Assembly (NCBI RefSeq): GCF_014203595.1
Contig: NZ_JACHJK010000008.1
Coordinates: 248,001 to 312,000 of the forward strand
DNA from: Streptomyces echinatus
GTDB lineage: Bacteria; Actinomycetota; Actinomycetes; Streptomycetales; Streptomycetaceae
Length of the DNA: 64,000 nt
Direction: 5' to 3'
Shown piece by piece: positions 7,311 to 15,318 of the stretch. How positions within the stretch are numbered: position 1 is the stretch's first letter; every line of letters starts with the position of its first letter. A model generated the notes under the pieces. It made no database searches and had not been told where the DNA came from. It worked only from the letters and a program-made list of their open reading frames with translations. Made by a program: the position numbers and the translations under genes.

Positions 7311-7763
7311 GTGAGCAGTGAGCAGAATCCCGCCCCGGACACCGACGCGGCCGGCGTGGCCACGGAGCCCCGCCCGCGCAGGCTGACGTACGCGGCGGTG
7401 CTGGCCGCGCTGGAGGGTGCCGCCCTGATGGCCGGCGGTCTGGGAGCGCTCGTCCTCGGGCTCACCGGTGACCCGGACGACCGGCAGCAGGCCGTGACCC
7501 TCGGGATCACCCTGATGGTGCTCGCACTGCTGCCGCTGCTCGCCGCGCGCGGGCTGCTGCTGCGGCGGGGCTGGAGCCGGGGCCCCGCGGTGATCACCCA
7601 GGTCATGGCCCTGCCGGTGGCCTACAACCTGATCCACGCCGACGGCCTGGCCATCCCGGCCGGCATCGTCCTCACGGCGGTCGCCGTGACGGCGCTGGTG
7701 CTCCTCGTCAACGGCGAGACGACCCGGGCCCTCGGGATCAAGGGGCCGGGCCGGGCCGAGTAG
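7311..7763 (+). CDS. Small integral membrane protein, function unknown
   Basis: 150 residues. A hydrophilic 25-residue N-terminus is followed by about four hydrophobic segments (near 27-50, 63-83, 92-110 and 115-133). No family motif recognised. The GTG at 7311 follows TACCCT (7299-7304) at leaderless spacing, and there is no ribosome-binding site. It lies between the divergent lipid kinase and convergent sigH. Confidence 0.8.
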   Translation: MSSEQNPAPDTDAAGVATEPRPRRLTYAAVLAALEGAALMAGGLGALVLGLTGDPDDRQQAVTLGITLMVLALLPLLAARGLLLRRGWSRGPAVITQVMALPVAYNLIHADGLAIPAGIVLTAVAVTALVLLVNGETTRALGIKGPGRAE

Positions 7764-7859
7764 GGCTCGCGGAGAGCGGCGCTCGCCGAGCGGATCCGGC
7801 GAGCGGTCCCCTCGGGCAAGGCCCGCCGCGCAGGTCCGCCGAGCGCCTCGGGGCGGGAC

Positions 7860-9020
7860 TCACTCCTCGACGAGGAGCTTCTCCCGCAGCTGGGCCAGGG
7901 TGCGGGCCAGCAGGCGCGAGACGTGCATCTGGGAGATGCCGACCTCCTGCGCGATCTGCGACTGGGTCATGTTCCCGAAGAAGCGCAGCAGCAGGATCCG
8001 CTTCTCGCGCGGCGGCAGGTCCTCCAGCAGCGGCTTGAGGGACTCGCGGTACTCGACGCCCTCCAGCGCCTCGTCCTCGGCGCCCAGGGTGTCGGCGACC
8101 GCCGGCGACTCGTCGTCCGTGTCGGGGACGTCCAGGGACAGCGTGGAGTACGCGTTCGCGGACTCCAGGCCCTCCAGGACCTCCTCCTCGGAGATCGAGA
8201 GCTTCTCGGCCAGCTCGTGGACCGTCGGGGAGCGGCCGTGCAGCTGGGACAGCTCGGCCGTCGCGGTGGTCAGCGCGAGCCGCAGCTCCTGCAGCCGGCG
8301 CGGCACGCGGACCGCCCAGCCCTTGTCGCGGAAGTGCCGCTTGATCTCGCCGACGACGGTCGGGGTCGCGTACGTGGAGAACTCCACGCCTCGCTCGGGG
8401 TCGAACCGGTCGACGGACTTGATCAGGCCGATCGTGGCGACCTGGGTGAGGTCGTCCAGCGGCTCGCCGCGGTTACGGAACCGGCGTGCCAGGTGTTCCA
8501 CGAGCGGCAGGTGCATACGGACCAGCTGGTTGCGCAGCTCCGCGTACTCCGCGCTGCCCGCGTTCAGCTTGCGCAGCTCGACGAACCTCGCCCGCGCACC
8601 GCTGCGGTCCTGGGCGTCGTGCTGGGCGGCCCGCACGGCCTCCGCGTCGTCCTCGGCGTATCGCTCGTGCTCGCTCATCGTCCCGCCCGTAGCCCTTCCC
8701 CGAGCCCTCGCCCCCGCGCGGACGGTGGACGCGGCTCCGTCGCCTGTCTCCGGTGGCGTGCCCGGTCCGGCATCGTCACCGTCGACCCGCGCGGAGTCGT
8801 CCTCCGGGTGCGGTCTGGCCTGCTCGGGGATGCCGTCGATGCCGTCCGCCGTGCGCTGGGAACCGTCCCGGGGGCCTGCCCCGGCGGTCTCGGCGCCACC
8901 CGTGCTGTCGGCTTCGCTCGAGCGGGAGGATTCCCATGACCAGGGGGCGCCTCCGTCCCCGGTCGGTAGCTCCCGTGTGCCGCGCTCTTCGTCCCGCACC
9001 GGCCCGTCCCCGTTCCTCAC
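7860..9020 (-). CDS. sigH: SigB-type stress sigma factor SigH, long form
   Basis: RNA polymerase sigma factor of the SigB/SigF/SigG group, orthologous to S. coelicolor SigH (osmotic stress and development). From the GTG at 9020 it is 386 residues. An acidic, low-complexity extension of about 114 residues precedes the sigma core, which starts at MSEHERYAEDD (ATG at 8678, residue 115). Region 2 contains RFRNRGEPLDDLTQVATIGLIKSVDRFD, region 3 lies in the middle, and region 4 ends with MTQSQIAQEVGISQMHVSRLL. The GTG overlaps the prsH stop as GTGA, implying translational coupling. S. coelicolor SigH is reported to occur as long and short forms from alternative starts; the layout here allows the same. 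Confidence 0.92.
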   Translation of the reverse strand: MRNGDGPVRDEERGTRELPTGDGGAPWSWESSRSSEADSTGGAETAGAGPRDGSQRTADGIDGIPEQARPHPEDDSARVDGDDAGPGTPPETGDGAASTVRAGARARGRATGGTMSEHERYAEDDAEAVRAAQHDAQDRSGARARFVELRKLNAGSAEYAELRNQLVRMHLPLVEHLARRFRNRGEPLDDLTQVATIGLIKSVDRFDPERGVEFSTYATPTVVGEIKRHFRDKGWAVRVPRRLQELRLALTTATAELSQLHGRSPTVHELAEKLSISEEEVLEGLESANAYSTLSLDVPDTDDESPAVADTLGAEDEALEGVEYRESLKPLLEDLPPREKRILLLRFFGNMTQSQIAQEVGISQMHVSRLLARTLAQLREKLLVEE

Positions 9021-9445
9021 GCCGGCCCGGGGCCGACGCCACGCTGTTTGTAGAGGCTGATCGACACCGTCTTGTCCTCGTCCACCGCAGACGAGACCTT
9101 GCCCGCGAGGGCCGACAGCACGGTCCACGCGAAGGTGTCCCGTGAGGGGGCGTGGCCGTCCGTGGTCGGTGCCGAAACGGTGACTTCCAGCGAGTCGTCG
9201 ACCAGCCGGAAGACGCAGCTGAGGACCGAGCCGGGCACGGCCTGCTGGAGCAGGATCGCGCAGGCCTCGTCCACGGCGATGCGCAGGTCCTCGATCTCGT
9301 CCAGGGTGAAGTCCAAGCGGGCCGCCAGACCGGCCGTGGCCGTCCGCAGCACCGACAGGTAGGCACCCGCAGCCGGCAGCCGGACTTCCACGAAGTCCTG
9401 GTTCGCCGCGGGCTCGCCTGCGATCTGGGACACCCTCACCTCCAT
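9017..9445 (-). CDS. prsH: Anti-sigma factor of SigH (RsbW-like GHKL ATPase)
   Basis: 142-residue serine-protein-kinase-type anti-sigma factor (also called UshX in S. coelicolor) that sequesters SigH. The HATPase_c fold is visible: the N box is IEDLRIAVDEACAILL (about residue 52) and the rest of the Bergerat region follows. It precedes sigH and overlaps it by 4 bp, the usual anti-sigma/sigma operon order. The ATG at 9445 is chosen. A GTG at 9433, with GGAGG 6 nt upstream, is an equally good start. The C-terminal SLYKQRG segment matches what I recall of the orthologue. Confidence 0.9.
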   Translation of the reverse strand: MEVRVSQIAGEPAANQDFVEVRLPAAGAYLSVLRTATAGLAARLDFTLDEIEDLRIAVDEACAILLQQAVPGSVLSCVFRLVDDSLEVTVSAPTTDGHAPSRDTFAWTVLSALAGKVSSAVDEDKTVSISLYKQRGVGPGPA

Positions 9446-9510
9446 GGTGGTACAAGCTTTACGGGGCCGAGGGTCGCCCCTCGGGGTAACGCGTACGTGG
9501 TTCAAGCGGT

Positions 9511-9535
9511 GACGCTATCGCGCTCCGAACGTTCC
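9511..9535 (-). promoter_or_regulatory. SigE/ECF-type promoter of prsH-sigH
   Basis: On the minus strand GGAAC (9535-9531), 16 nt, then CGTC (9514-9511): an exact match to the ECF SigE-type consensus. It lies about 65 bp upstream of the prsH start. Confidence 0.6.
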
Positions 9536-9562
9536 TGTCCCCGGGACCCCAACCCCCTGGCG

Positions 9563-9575
9563 TCACTCACAGTAA
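9563..9575. promoter_or_regulatory. BldD-like box upstream of prsH-sigH
   Basis: TCACTCACAGTAA matches the BldD inverted repeat TNACNC(A/T)GNGTNA at 8 of 9 fixed positions. sigH is an established BldD-repressed target in S. coelicolor. Confidence 0.6.
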
Positions 9576-9731
9576 AGCTGTGGATACGCTCCGTGTCTAG
9601 AGGGTTTGCGTGCCCAAATGGGGAGAGCGCGCGCCGGGTTGACGTACCCAGACGTCAGACGCTCGAACCGTCGTGCGGCAGCCACCGCATGCAGTGTCAC
9701 ACGAGAACGGGGCCGGGTGAGACCCTCCCGC

Positions 9732-9992
9732 TCAGACGAGCACGTGGTCGACGAAGCACCACCGCCAGTCCTCGCCGGGCTCGAAGGTCCGCATCACCGG
9801 GTGACCGGACGTCTCATGATGCTCCGTGGCGTGCCGTCCCGGCGAGGAGTCGCAGCAGCCGACATGGCCGCAGGTGAGGCACAGCCGCAGCTGGATCGGA
9901 TGCGTGCCGGTGCGCAGGCACTCCGGACACGTCCTGTCGAGCGGCTCCGGTTCCGGGTGCGGCAGCGCGTCGGCGTGCGTGCACTGTTTCAT
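9732..9992 (-). CDS. UBP-type zinc finger protein
   Basis: 86-residue zinc protein consisting of little more than a UBP-type (ZnF_UBP) finger. Cys and His ligands are in CTHADALP, CPECLRTGTH, CLTCGHVGCCDSS and HATEHHETSGH. In eukaryotes this fold binds ubiquitin C-termini; in bacteria its role is unknown. The longer reading frame upstream (to 10121) overlaps the antiporter start on the other strand and is unlikely. The ATG at 9992 is preferred. It is divergent from the antiporter gene with 61 bp between. Confidence 0.88.
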   Translation of the reverse strand: MKQCTHADALPHPEPEPLDRTCPECLRTGTHPIQLRLCLTCGHVGCCDSSPGRHATEHHETSGHPVMRTFEPGEDWRWCFVDHVLV

Positions 9993-10053
9993 GATTGCCA
10001 GATTACGACGGGTGTGCGGGTGGCCGCGCGGAAAAAGAGGGTGGGCGAAGAGC

Positions 10054-11637
10054 ATGGACGTGATGCCCCTGCTGTTGCTGGTGGCGGGCAGTGCGGCGGT
10101 GGCGGCGGCGGCCAGGCGCACCCCCGCGCCGGCACCCCTGCTGCTCGTCGCCGTCGGCCTGGCGGTCTCCTACATCCCCGGAGTGCCGTCGTACACCCTC
10201 GATCCGCACGTCGTCCTGCCGCTGCTGCTGCCCCCGCTGCTGTACACCTCGGCGAGCGACAGCTCCTACCTCGACCTGCGGGCGCAGCTGCGGCCGGTGG
10301 CGCTGCTCTCGGTGGGTTACGTGCTCTTCGCGACCCTCGTCGTCGGCTGGGCCGCCTATCTGATCGTCCCCGGGCTGTCGCTGCCCGCGGCGCTGGTGCT
10401 GGGCGCGGTGGTGGCCCCGCCGGACGCGGTGGCCGCCACGGCGGTCGCACGCCGGGTCGGGCTGCCCTCACGGATCACGACGATCCTGCAGGGCGAGTCC
10501 CTGCTGAACGACGCCACCGCGATCACCGCCTACAAGGTGGCCCTCGGCGCCGCGGTGGGCGCGGGGGCCACCTGGGCCGGCGGCATCGGCGAGTTCGCGC
10601 TCGCGGCGGTCGGCGGCGTCGGGATCGGTCTCGTTCTCATGGCGCCCCTGCACTGGCTGCGTACGCACCTGGCCGAGCCGCTCCTGCAGAACACGCTCTC
10701 GCTGCTGATCCCGTTCGTGGCCTACGGGGTCGCGGAGGGGGTGCACGCCTCCGGGGTGCTCGCCGTCGTGGTCGTCGCCCTGTATCTCGGCCATCGCGCG
10801 TGGGAGGTCGACTTCGCCACCAGGCTCCAGGAGGAGGCGGTGTGGAAGATGGTCGCCTTCGTGCTGGAGTCCGCGGTGTTCGCCCTGATCGGCCTCCAGC
10901 TGCCGATCGTCCTGAAGCGGCTCGGGGAGTACGAGGGGGCCTCCGCGGCCTGGTACGCCGTCGCGGTCTTCCTGGTCGTGGTCGCGGCCCGGTTCGCCTG
11001 GGTCTATCCGGCGACCTTCCTGCCCCGCCTGCTCTCGGCCCGCATCAGGGAGCGCGAACCGGACCCCACCTGGCGGGGCGCGATGGTCATCTCCTGGGCC
11101 GGCATGCGCGGTGTCGTGTCCCTGGCCATCGCCTTCGCCATCCCGTCGGCCATGGCCGCCGGCCCCCGCAACCTGATCCTGTTTCTGACCTTCACCACCG
11201 TCATCGGCACGCTCGTCGTCCAGGGCGTGACGCTGCCACCGCTGATCCGGCTGCTGAAGTTCCCCGCCCGCGACCGGCAGGCCGAGACGCTCGCCGAGGC
11301 CAACGCCCAGGCGCAGGCCTCGCGGGCCGCCGAGGCCCGGCTCGACGAACTCCTCTCCGACGAGCGCAACGCCTTGCCGCCGCCGCTCGCCGACCGGCTG
11401 CGCACGGTCCTGGAGCGCCGCCGCAACGCCGTCTGGGAGCGGCTCGGCCAGGTCAACCCGGTCACCGGCGAGTCCGTGGACGACACCTACCGCCGGCTGT
11501 CCCGGGAGATGATCAGCGCCGAACGCGAGGTCTTCGTCCGGCTCCGTGACCACCGGTACATCGACGACGAGATGCTGCGCGCCCTGCTGAGACGGCTGGA
11601 CCTGGAGGAGGCGGCGGCCTTCAGGGAGGCCGGGTAA
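10054..11637 (+). CDS. Na+/H+ antiporter, CPA1 family
   Basis: 527-residue cation/proton antiporter of the bacterial CPA1 type. About 12 hydrophobic segments occupy residues 1-400. Family motifs include LPPLLYTSASDSSY, VVAPPDAVAATA with the conserved Asp, and GESLLNDATAI, which carries the Asn-Asp pair of the ion site. The cytoplasmic C-terminal tail (about 400-527) is charged and helical (ETLAEANAQAQASRAAEARL). It probably takes part in pH or sodium homeostasis. The ATG at 10054 is used because the membrane sequence starts directly there; upstream codons belong to the flank. Confidence 0.92.
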   Translation: MDVMPLLLLVAGSAAVAAAARRTPAPAPLLLVAVGLAVSYIPGVPSYTLDPHVVLPLLLPPLLYTSASDSSYLDLRAQLRPVALLSVGYVLFATLVVGWAAYLIVPGLSLPAALVLGAVVAPPDAVAATAVARRVGLPSRITTILQGESLLNDATAITAYKVALGAAVGAGATWAGGIGEFALAAVGGVGIGLVLMAPLHWLRTHLAEPLLQNTLSLLIPFVAYGVAEGVHASGVLAVVVVALYLGHRAWEVDFATRLQEEAVWKMVAFVLESAVFALIGLQLPIVLKRLGEYEGASAAWYAVAVFLVVVAARFAWVYPATFLPRLLSARIREREPDPTWRGAMVISWAGMRGVVSLAIAFAIPSAMAAGPRNLILFLTFTTVIGTLVVQGVTLPPLIRLLKFPARDRQAETLAEANAQAQASRAAEARLDELLSDERNALPPPLADRLRTVLERRRNAVWERLGQVNPVTGESVDDTYRRLSREMISAEREVFVRLRDHRYIDDEMLRALLRRLDLEEAAAFREAG

Positions 11638-11736
11638 CGCTCCGGGGCGGCTCCGCAGCGGCTTCCGGCGGCTCAAGGCGGCTGCCGGGGGCTCCGGGGC
11701 GGCCGCCGGACATCCCGGGGCGGCCGCCGCCGGGGC

Positions 11737-12651
11737 TCAGGGAGTGACCACCGGGGCGTCCGGGAACGGGCGGCCGGTGACGACGGCCGCGATCGTGGTC
11801 CCGCGCGCGAAGGCGCCCTCCTCCGCGAGGGTGACGAGTCCGTACAGCAACTTGGCGACATAGAGACGCTCCACGGGCAGTCCGTGTCGCTGCTCGAAGT
11901 CCCGTGCGAATCGCTCCAGTTCAGGTGTCGTACGGGCGTAGCCGCCGCAGTGGAAGCGGTCGTCCAGCGACCAGGTGCCGCTGCGGACGCCGAAGGCACG
12001 TTCCTGCAGGGCCAGTACGTCGGCTTCCAGGAACCCGCCCTTCAGTACCGGTATGCCGAGCGCCCGCCGGCCGGCCGACAGCCCGGCCGCGAGTCCGGCG
12101 AGGGTGCCGCCGGTGCCGCAGGCGACCGCGACGGTGTCCGCGTGGCCGCGCAGTTCCGCACCGAGGGCACGGCAGCCGCGTACCGCCTCGGCGTTGCTGC
12201 CGCCCTCCGGGACGACGTACGCCCGCTCGGCGCCGGCCGCGCGGAGGATCCCGGCCAGGGTGTCCGGCTCGGACTTGCGGCGATATGTCGATCTGTCGAC
12301 GAAGTGCAGGCGCATGCCGTCGGCCGCGCACCGGGCCAGGGACGGGTTGAGCGGGCGGTCGGCCAGCTCCTGGCCGCGGACCACGCCCGTGGTCGGCAGG
12401 CCCAGCAGACGGCCCGCGGCGGCGGTGGCCCGCAGGTGGTTGGAGTAGGCCCCGCCGAAGGTGACCAGGGCGCGGCCCCGCGCCGCCGCGATGTTCGGCA
12501 CCAGCTTGCGCCACTTGTTGCCGATGAGGTCGGGGTGGATCAGGTCGTCGCGCTTGAGCAGCAGCCCGAGCCCGCGGCGGCCGAAACGGTCGTCGCCCGC
12601 CTCCTGGAGAGGGGAGGGAAGGCGAGGGGCGAGCGGGTCGGGGCTGGTCAC
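11737..12651 (-). CDS. PLP-dependent deaminase/desulfhydrase, ACC deaminase-like
   Basis: About 304-residue fold-type II pyridoxal-phosphate enzyme of the ACC deaminase/D-cysteine desulfhydrase family. The PLP lysine is in IGNKWRKL, the substrate-binding serine region is FGGAYSNHLRATAAAG, and the phosphate cup is CGTGGTLAGLAAG. ACC deaminase and D-cysteine desulfhydrase cannot be told apart reliably by eye. The GTG at 12651 (VTSPDPLAP) is my choice; a GTG ten codons upstream (12681) is the alternative and neither has a clear ribosome-binding site. The next upstream gene on this strand is the amidase, separated by a tandem repeat. Confidence 0.88.
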   Translation of the reverse strand: MTSPDPLAPRLPSPLQEAGDDRFGRRGLGLLLKRDDLIHPDLIGNKWRKLVPNIAAARGRALVTFGGAYSNHLRATAAAGRLLGLPTTGVVRGQELADRPLNPSLARCAADGMRLHFVDRSTYRRKSEPDTLAGILRAAGAERAYVVPEGGSNAEAVRGCRALGAELRGHADTVAVACGTGGTLAGLAAGLSAGRRALGIPVLKGGFLEADVLALQERAFGVRSGTWSLDDRFHCGGYARTTPELERFARDFEQRHGLPVERLYVAKLLYGLVTLAEEGAFARGTTIAAVVTGRPFPDAPVVTP

Positions 12652-12740
12652 CGCTCCATTGTCGCCCGGGGCGGGGGTCACGCCGGGGCCGGGGCGCCCG
12701 CCCCCGCCCGCGCGGCGCGCCCCTCGACGGCGACTCCGTG

Positions 12741-12839
12741 ACCGGCGTGGGCGCGTTCGCCGGCGACCCCACGACCGGCGTGGGCGCGTTCGACGGCGAG
12801 CCCACGACCGGCGTCGGCGCGTTCGACGGCGACCGGGCC
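12741..12839. repeat. 33-bp tandem repeat, three units
   Basis: Units at 12741-12773, 12774-12806 and 12807-12839 share ACCGGCGTGGGCGCGTTCG. A partial copy precedes them. They lie between the amidase stop and the deaminase start, both on the minus strand. Confidence 0.8.
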
Positions 12840-12907
12840 CGGCCCGCCGGGGTGCCCGCAGCCGGTCCGGGGCCGGACGGTGCCGGCCCCGGACCGACCC
12901 GGCGCCG

Positions 12908-13501
12908 TCAGCCTTTCAGGCGCTCGGCGATCCGTTCCCTCAGCCACGGCATCGTGAACCCCCGGGGATCCACTTTGCCCGGCTGCCACTCCCGGTGGCC
13001 GATGACCGACCGTTCCGTCCAGCCGTGATGGCGGCACAGCGCCGCGGCGACCCGTTCGACCGCGGTCAGCTGCTCCTGCGGCCACGGGTCCTCGCCGTCG
13101 CCGAGGTTCTCGCACTCGAAGCCGTAGAAGTGCCGGTTGCCGTCGGTGTTCGCCTCGTTGTCCAGCGGCAGCCCCCTCTCCGCGATCACCGCGCGCAGCA
13201 CCTCGTCGTCGCCGAGTCCGGCGTGGTTGGCGCGGCCGTAGCCGACCAGGTGGACCCTGCCGTCCTTGGTGATCACTCCGTGGCACAGCGGCCCCGGAAG
13301 CTCCGGGTAGCCGGCCCGGCACAGCTTCACCGTGCGCTCGCTGCCGCTGGTCACCGTGTGGTGGATCATCACGCCGTGAACGGGGCCCCAGGGGCCCTTG
13401 TGGTTGCGGTTGTGGTGCTGCCAGTCGCCGACCTCGACGACCGTGACGCCCTCCGCCCGAAGGGTGTCCAGGAATGCGCCCGCCGACATGGGTGGGGCCA
13501 T
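12908..13501 (-). CDS. N-acetylmuramoyl-L-alanine amidase domain protein (cytoplasmic)
   Basis: 197-residue Amidase_2/PGRP-type protein. Zinc ligands are His47 in GVMIHHTVTSG, His169 in SVIGHREWQPGK, and a residue in KVDPRG. Tyr/Glu around GFECENLG fit the active site. The family cleaves the lactyl-amide bond of peptidoglycan. No signal peptide is seen, which is odd for a wall hydrolase: it may be released by lysis or act on imported muropeptides or as a phage-type lysin. The ATG at 13501 is preceded by AAGGAG; an upstream extension to 13672 lacks this. Confidence 0.9.
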   Translation of the reverse strand: MAPPMSAGAFLDTLRAEGVTVVEVGDWQHHNRNHKGPWGPVHGVMIHHTVTSGSERTVKLCRAGYPELPGPLCHGVITKDGRVHLVGYGRANHAGLGDDEVLRAVIAERGLPLDNEANTDGNRHFYGFECENLGDGEDPWPQEQLTAVERVAAALCRHHGWTERSVIGHREWQPGKVDPRGFTMPWLRERIAERLKG

Positions 13502-13751
13502 GCGCGACTCCTTCGTGCCGTGCCCGTCCGGCCGCCGGTCGCGGCCGTCTGTCCTGCCTGCTTCTATCGAAACCGGATGTCTCGGGACACATCGTTCGGA
13601 TGCTGTGCGAGCCGATCCGGACAGGACGCACACTTCGTCGGAGCCGGGGGTGGGGTCCCTCTTTGTGCCCACTAATCCGATGATCCATTCCCGCTCTTTC
13701 GGGTAATGGCGCGCTCACCCACCGTGCTGGGAGGCTCGAATGCGAGACCGG

Positions 13752-13778
13752 TGCCCGGTGCAAGTTCGGCGCCGGGCA
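13752..13778 (+). promoter_or_regulatory. Leader hairpin just before the eshA ribosome-binding site
   Basis: TGCCCGG/CCGGGCA 7-bp stem with a 13-nt loop ends 5 bp before the GGGAGG Shine-Dalgarno. It could affect translation initiation; no known riboswitch class recognised. Confidence 0.35.
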
Positions 13779-13799
13779 TACATGGGAGGTCATTTCCTT

Positions 13800-15206
13800 A
13801 TGTCGGTAGGCGAAGAGGTCCGCACGGAGCAGGGCAAGCCGCAGCAGTCCCTCGGGACGGCGGCAGCGCGGAACCTGGCCACCACCACCAAGTCCGTTCC
13901 ACAGATGCAGGAGATCAGCTCCCGCTGGCTGTTGCGCACGCTCCCCTGGGTGGATGTCCAGGGCGGCACCTACCGGGTGAACAGGCGGCTGACCTACGCC
14001 GTCGGCGACGGCCGCATCACCTTCGTGAAGACCGGGGACCAGGTGGAGGTCATCCCGGCCGAACTGGGGGAGCTGCCGGCCCTGCGCTCCTACGAGGACG
14101 AGGAGGTGCTGACGGAGCTGGCCCGCCGCTGCCGTCAGCGCGACTTCGCCCCCGGCGAGGTGATCGCCGACTTCGGCAACCAGACGAACGAGGTCTATCT
14201 GCTCGCCCACGGCCGGGTGGAGAAGGTCGGCACGGGCCCCTACGGCGACGACGCCGTCCTCGGTGTGCTCGCCGACGGCGCCTACTTCGGAGACCAGGCG
14301 CTGCTCGACCCGGAGGCCATCTGGGAGTACACCGTCCGCGCGGACACCGCGAGCACGGTGCTGATCCTCAGCCGCCAGGACTTCGAGCAGGTCGCGGAGC
14401 GCTCGGACTCGCTGCGCGGGCACCTCGAACAGCTGCGCGCGATCCCCGAGCAGCGCACCAACAAGTACGGCGAGAAGGAGGTCGAGCTGGCGGCCGGCCA
14501 CTCCGGCGAGCCCGACATCCCGCACACCTTCGTGGACTACGAGGCACGGCCCCGAGAGTACGAACTGAGCATCGCCCAGACCGTCCTGCGCATCCACTCG
14601 CGCGTGGCCGACCTGTACAACCAGCCGATGAACCAGACCGAGCAGCAGTTGCGGCTCACGGTCGAGGCACTGAAGGAGCGCCAGGAGCACGAGCTGGTCA
14701 ACAACGCGGAGTTCGGACTGCTCAGCAACTGCGAGTACGACCAGCGGATCCAGCCGCACGACGGCGTGCCCGGCCCGGACGACCTGGACGAGCTGCTCAG
14801 CCGCCGCCGGGGCACCAAGCTGCTCCTGGCCCACCCGCGCGCGATCGCCGCGATCGGGCGCGAGCTGAACAAGCGGGGACTGGTCCCGGAGACCGTCGAC
14901 ATCGCCGGCAACCGCATCCCGACCTGGCGCGGCGTGCCGATCTACCCGTGCAACAAGATCCCGATCAGCGAGGCCCGCACGACGTCGATCATCGCCATGC
15001 GTACCGGCGAGTCCGAGCAGGGCGTCATCGGCCTCAGGCAGTCGGGCATCCCGGACGAGATCGAGCCGAGCCTGTCCGTCCGTTTCATGGGCATCAACGA
15101 ACAGGCCATCATCAAGTACCTGGTGACGGCGTACTACTCGGCCGCTGTCCTGGTGCCCGACGCGCTGGGCGTGCTGGAGAACGTCGAGATCGGCCGGTGG
15201 AGGTGA
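13800..15206 (+). CDS. eshA: Family 2B encapsulin shell protein EshA (CNB-domain encapsulin)
   Basis: 468-residue orthologue of Streptomyces EshA, now assigned to family 2B encapsulins: an HK97-fold shell protein carrying a cyclic-nucleotide-binding-like insertion. The N-terminal arm (about 1-30) is followed by HK97 elements (ISSRWLLRTLPWVDVQGGTY). The CNB-like domain is at about 100-210 (FAPGEVIADF, GAYFGDQALLD) and the rest of the HK97 fold runs to the conserved end VPDALGVLENVEIGRWR. The phosphate-binding cassette lacks the usual Arg-Ala, so canonical cNMP binding is doubtful. The ATG at 13800 has GGGAGG 10 nt upstream. The next gene, a prenyl synthase, is the likely cargo. Confidence 0.93.
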   Translation: MSVGEEVRTEQGKPQQSLGTAAARNLATTTKSVPQMQEISSRWLLRTLPWVDVQGGTYRVNRRLTYAVGDGRITFVKTGDQVEVIPAELGELPALRSYEDEEVLTELARRCRQRDFAPGEVIADFGNQTNEVYLLAHGRVEKVGTGPYGDDAVLGVLADGAYFGDQALLDPEAIWEYTVRADTASTVLILSRQDFEQVAERSDSLRGHLEQLRAIPEQRTNKYGEKEVELAAGHSGEPDIPHTFVDYEARPREYELSIAQTVLRIHSRVADLYNQPMNQTEQQLRLTVEALKERQEHELVNNAEFGLLSNCEYDQRIQPHDGVPGPDDLDELLSRRRGTKLLLAHPRAIAAIGRELNKRGLVPETVDIAGNRIPTWRGVPIYPCNKIPISEARTTSIIAMRTGESEQGVIGLRQSGIPDEIEPSLSVRFMGINEQAIIKYLVTAYYSAAVLVPDALGVLENVEIGRWR

Positions 15207-15318
15207 CGTTTCCGCACGTCGCGGCCGTGTCCCCGCCCACCGGGGCGGGTAGGCCCTCGGGGTATGCGTCCGGCCGGGCCGGTGACGCCGGCCCTCGCGG
15301 ACCTGGCGAGGGGGAGGC

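Noticed and set aside
12738..13028. Plus-strand 96-codon frame over the 33-bp repeats
   Set aside because: It runs antisense into the amidase gene and is made of the tandem repeat; no ribosome-binding site.
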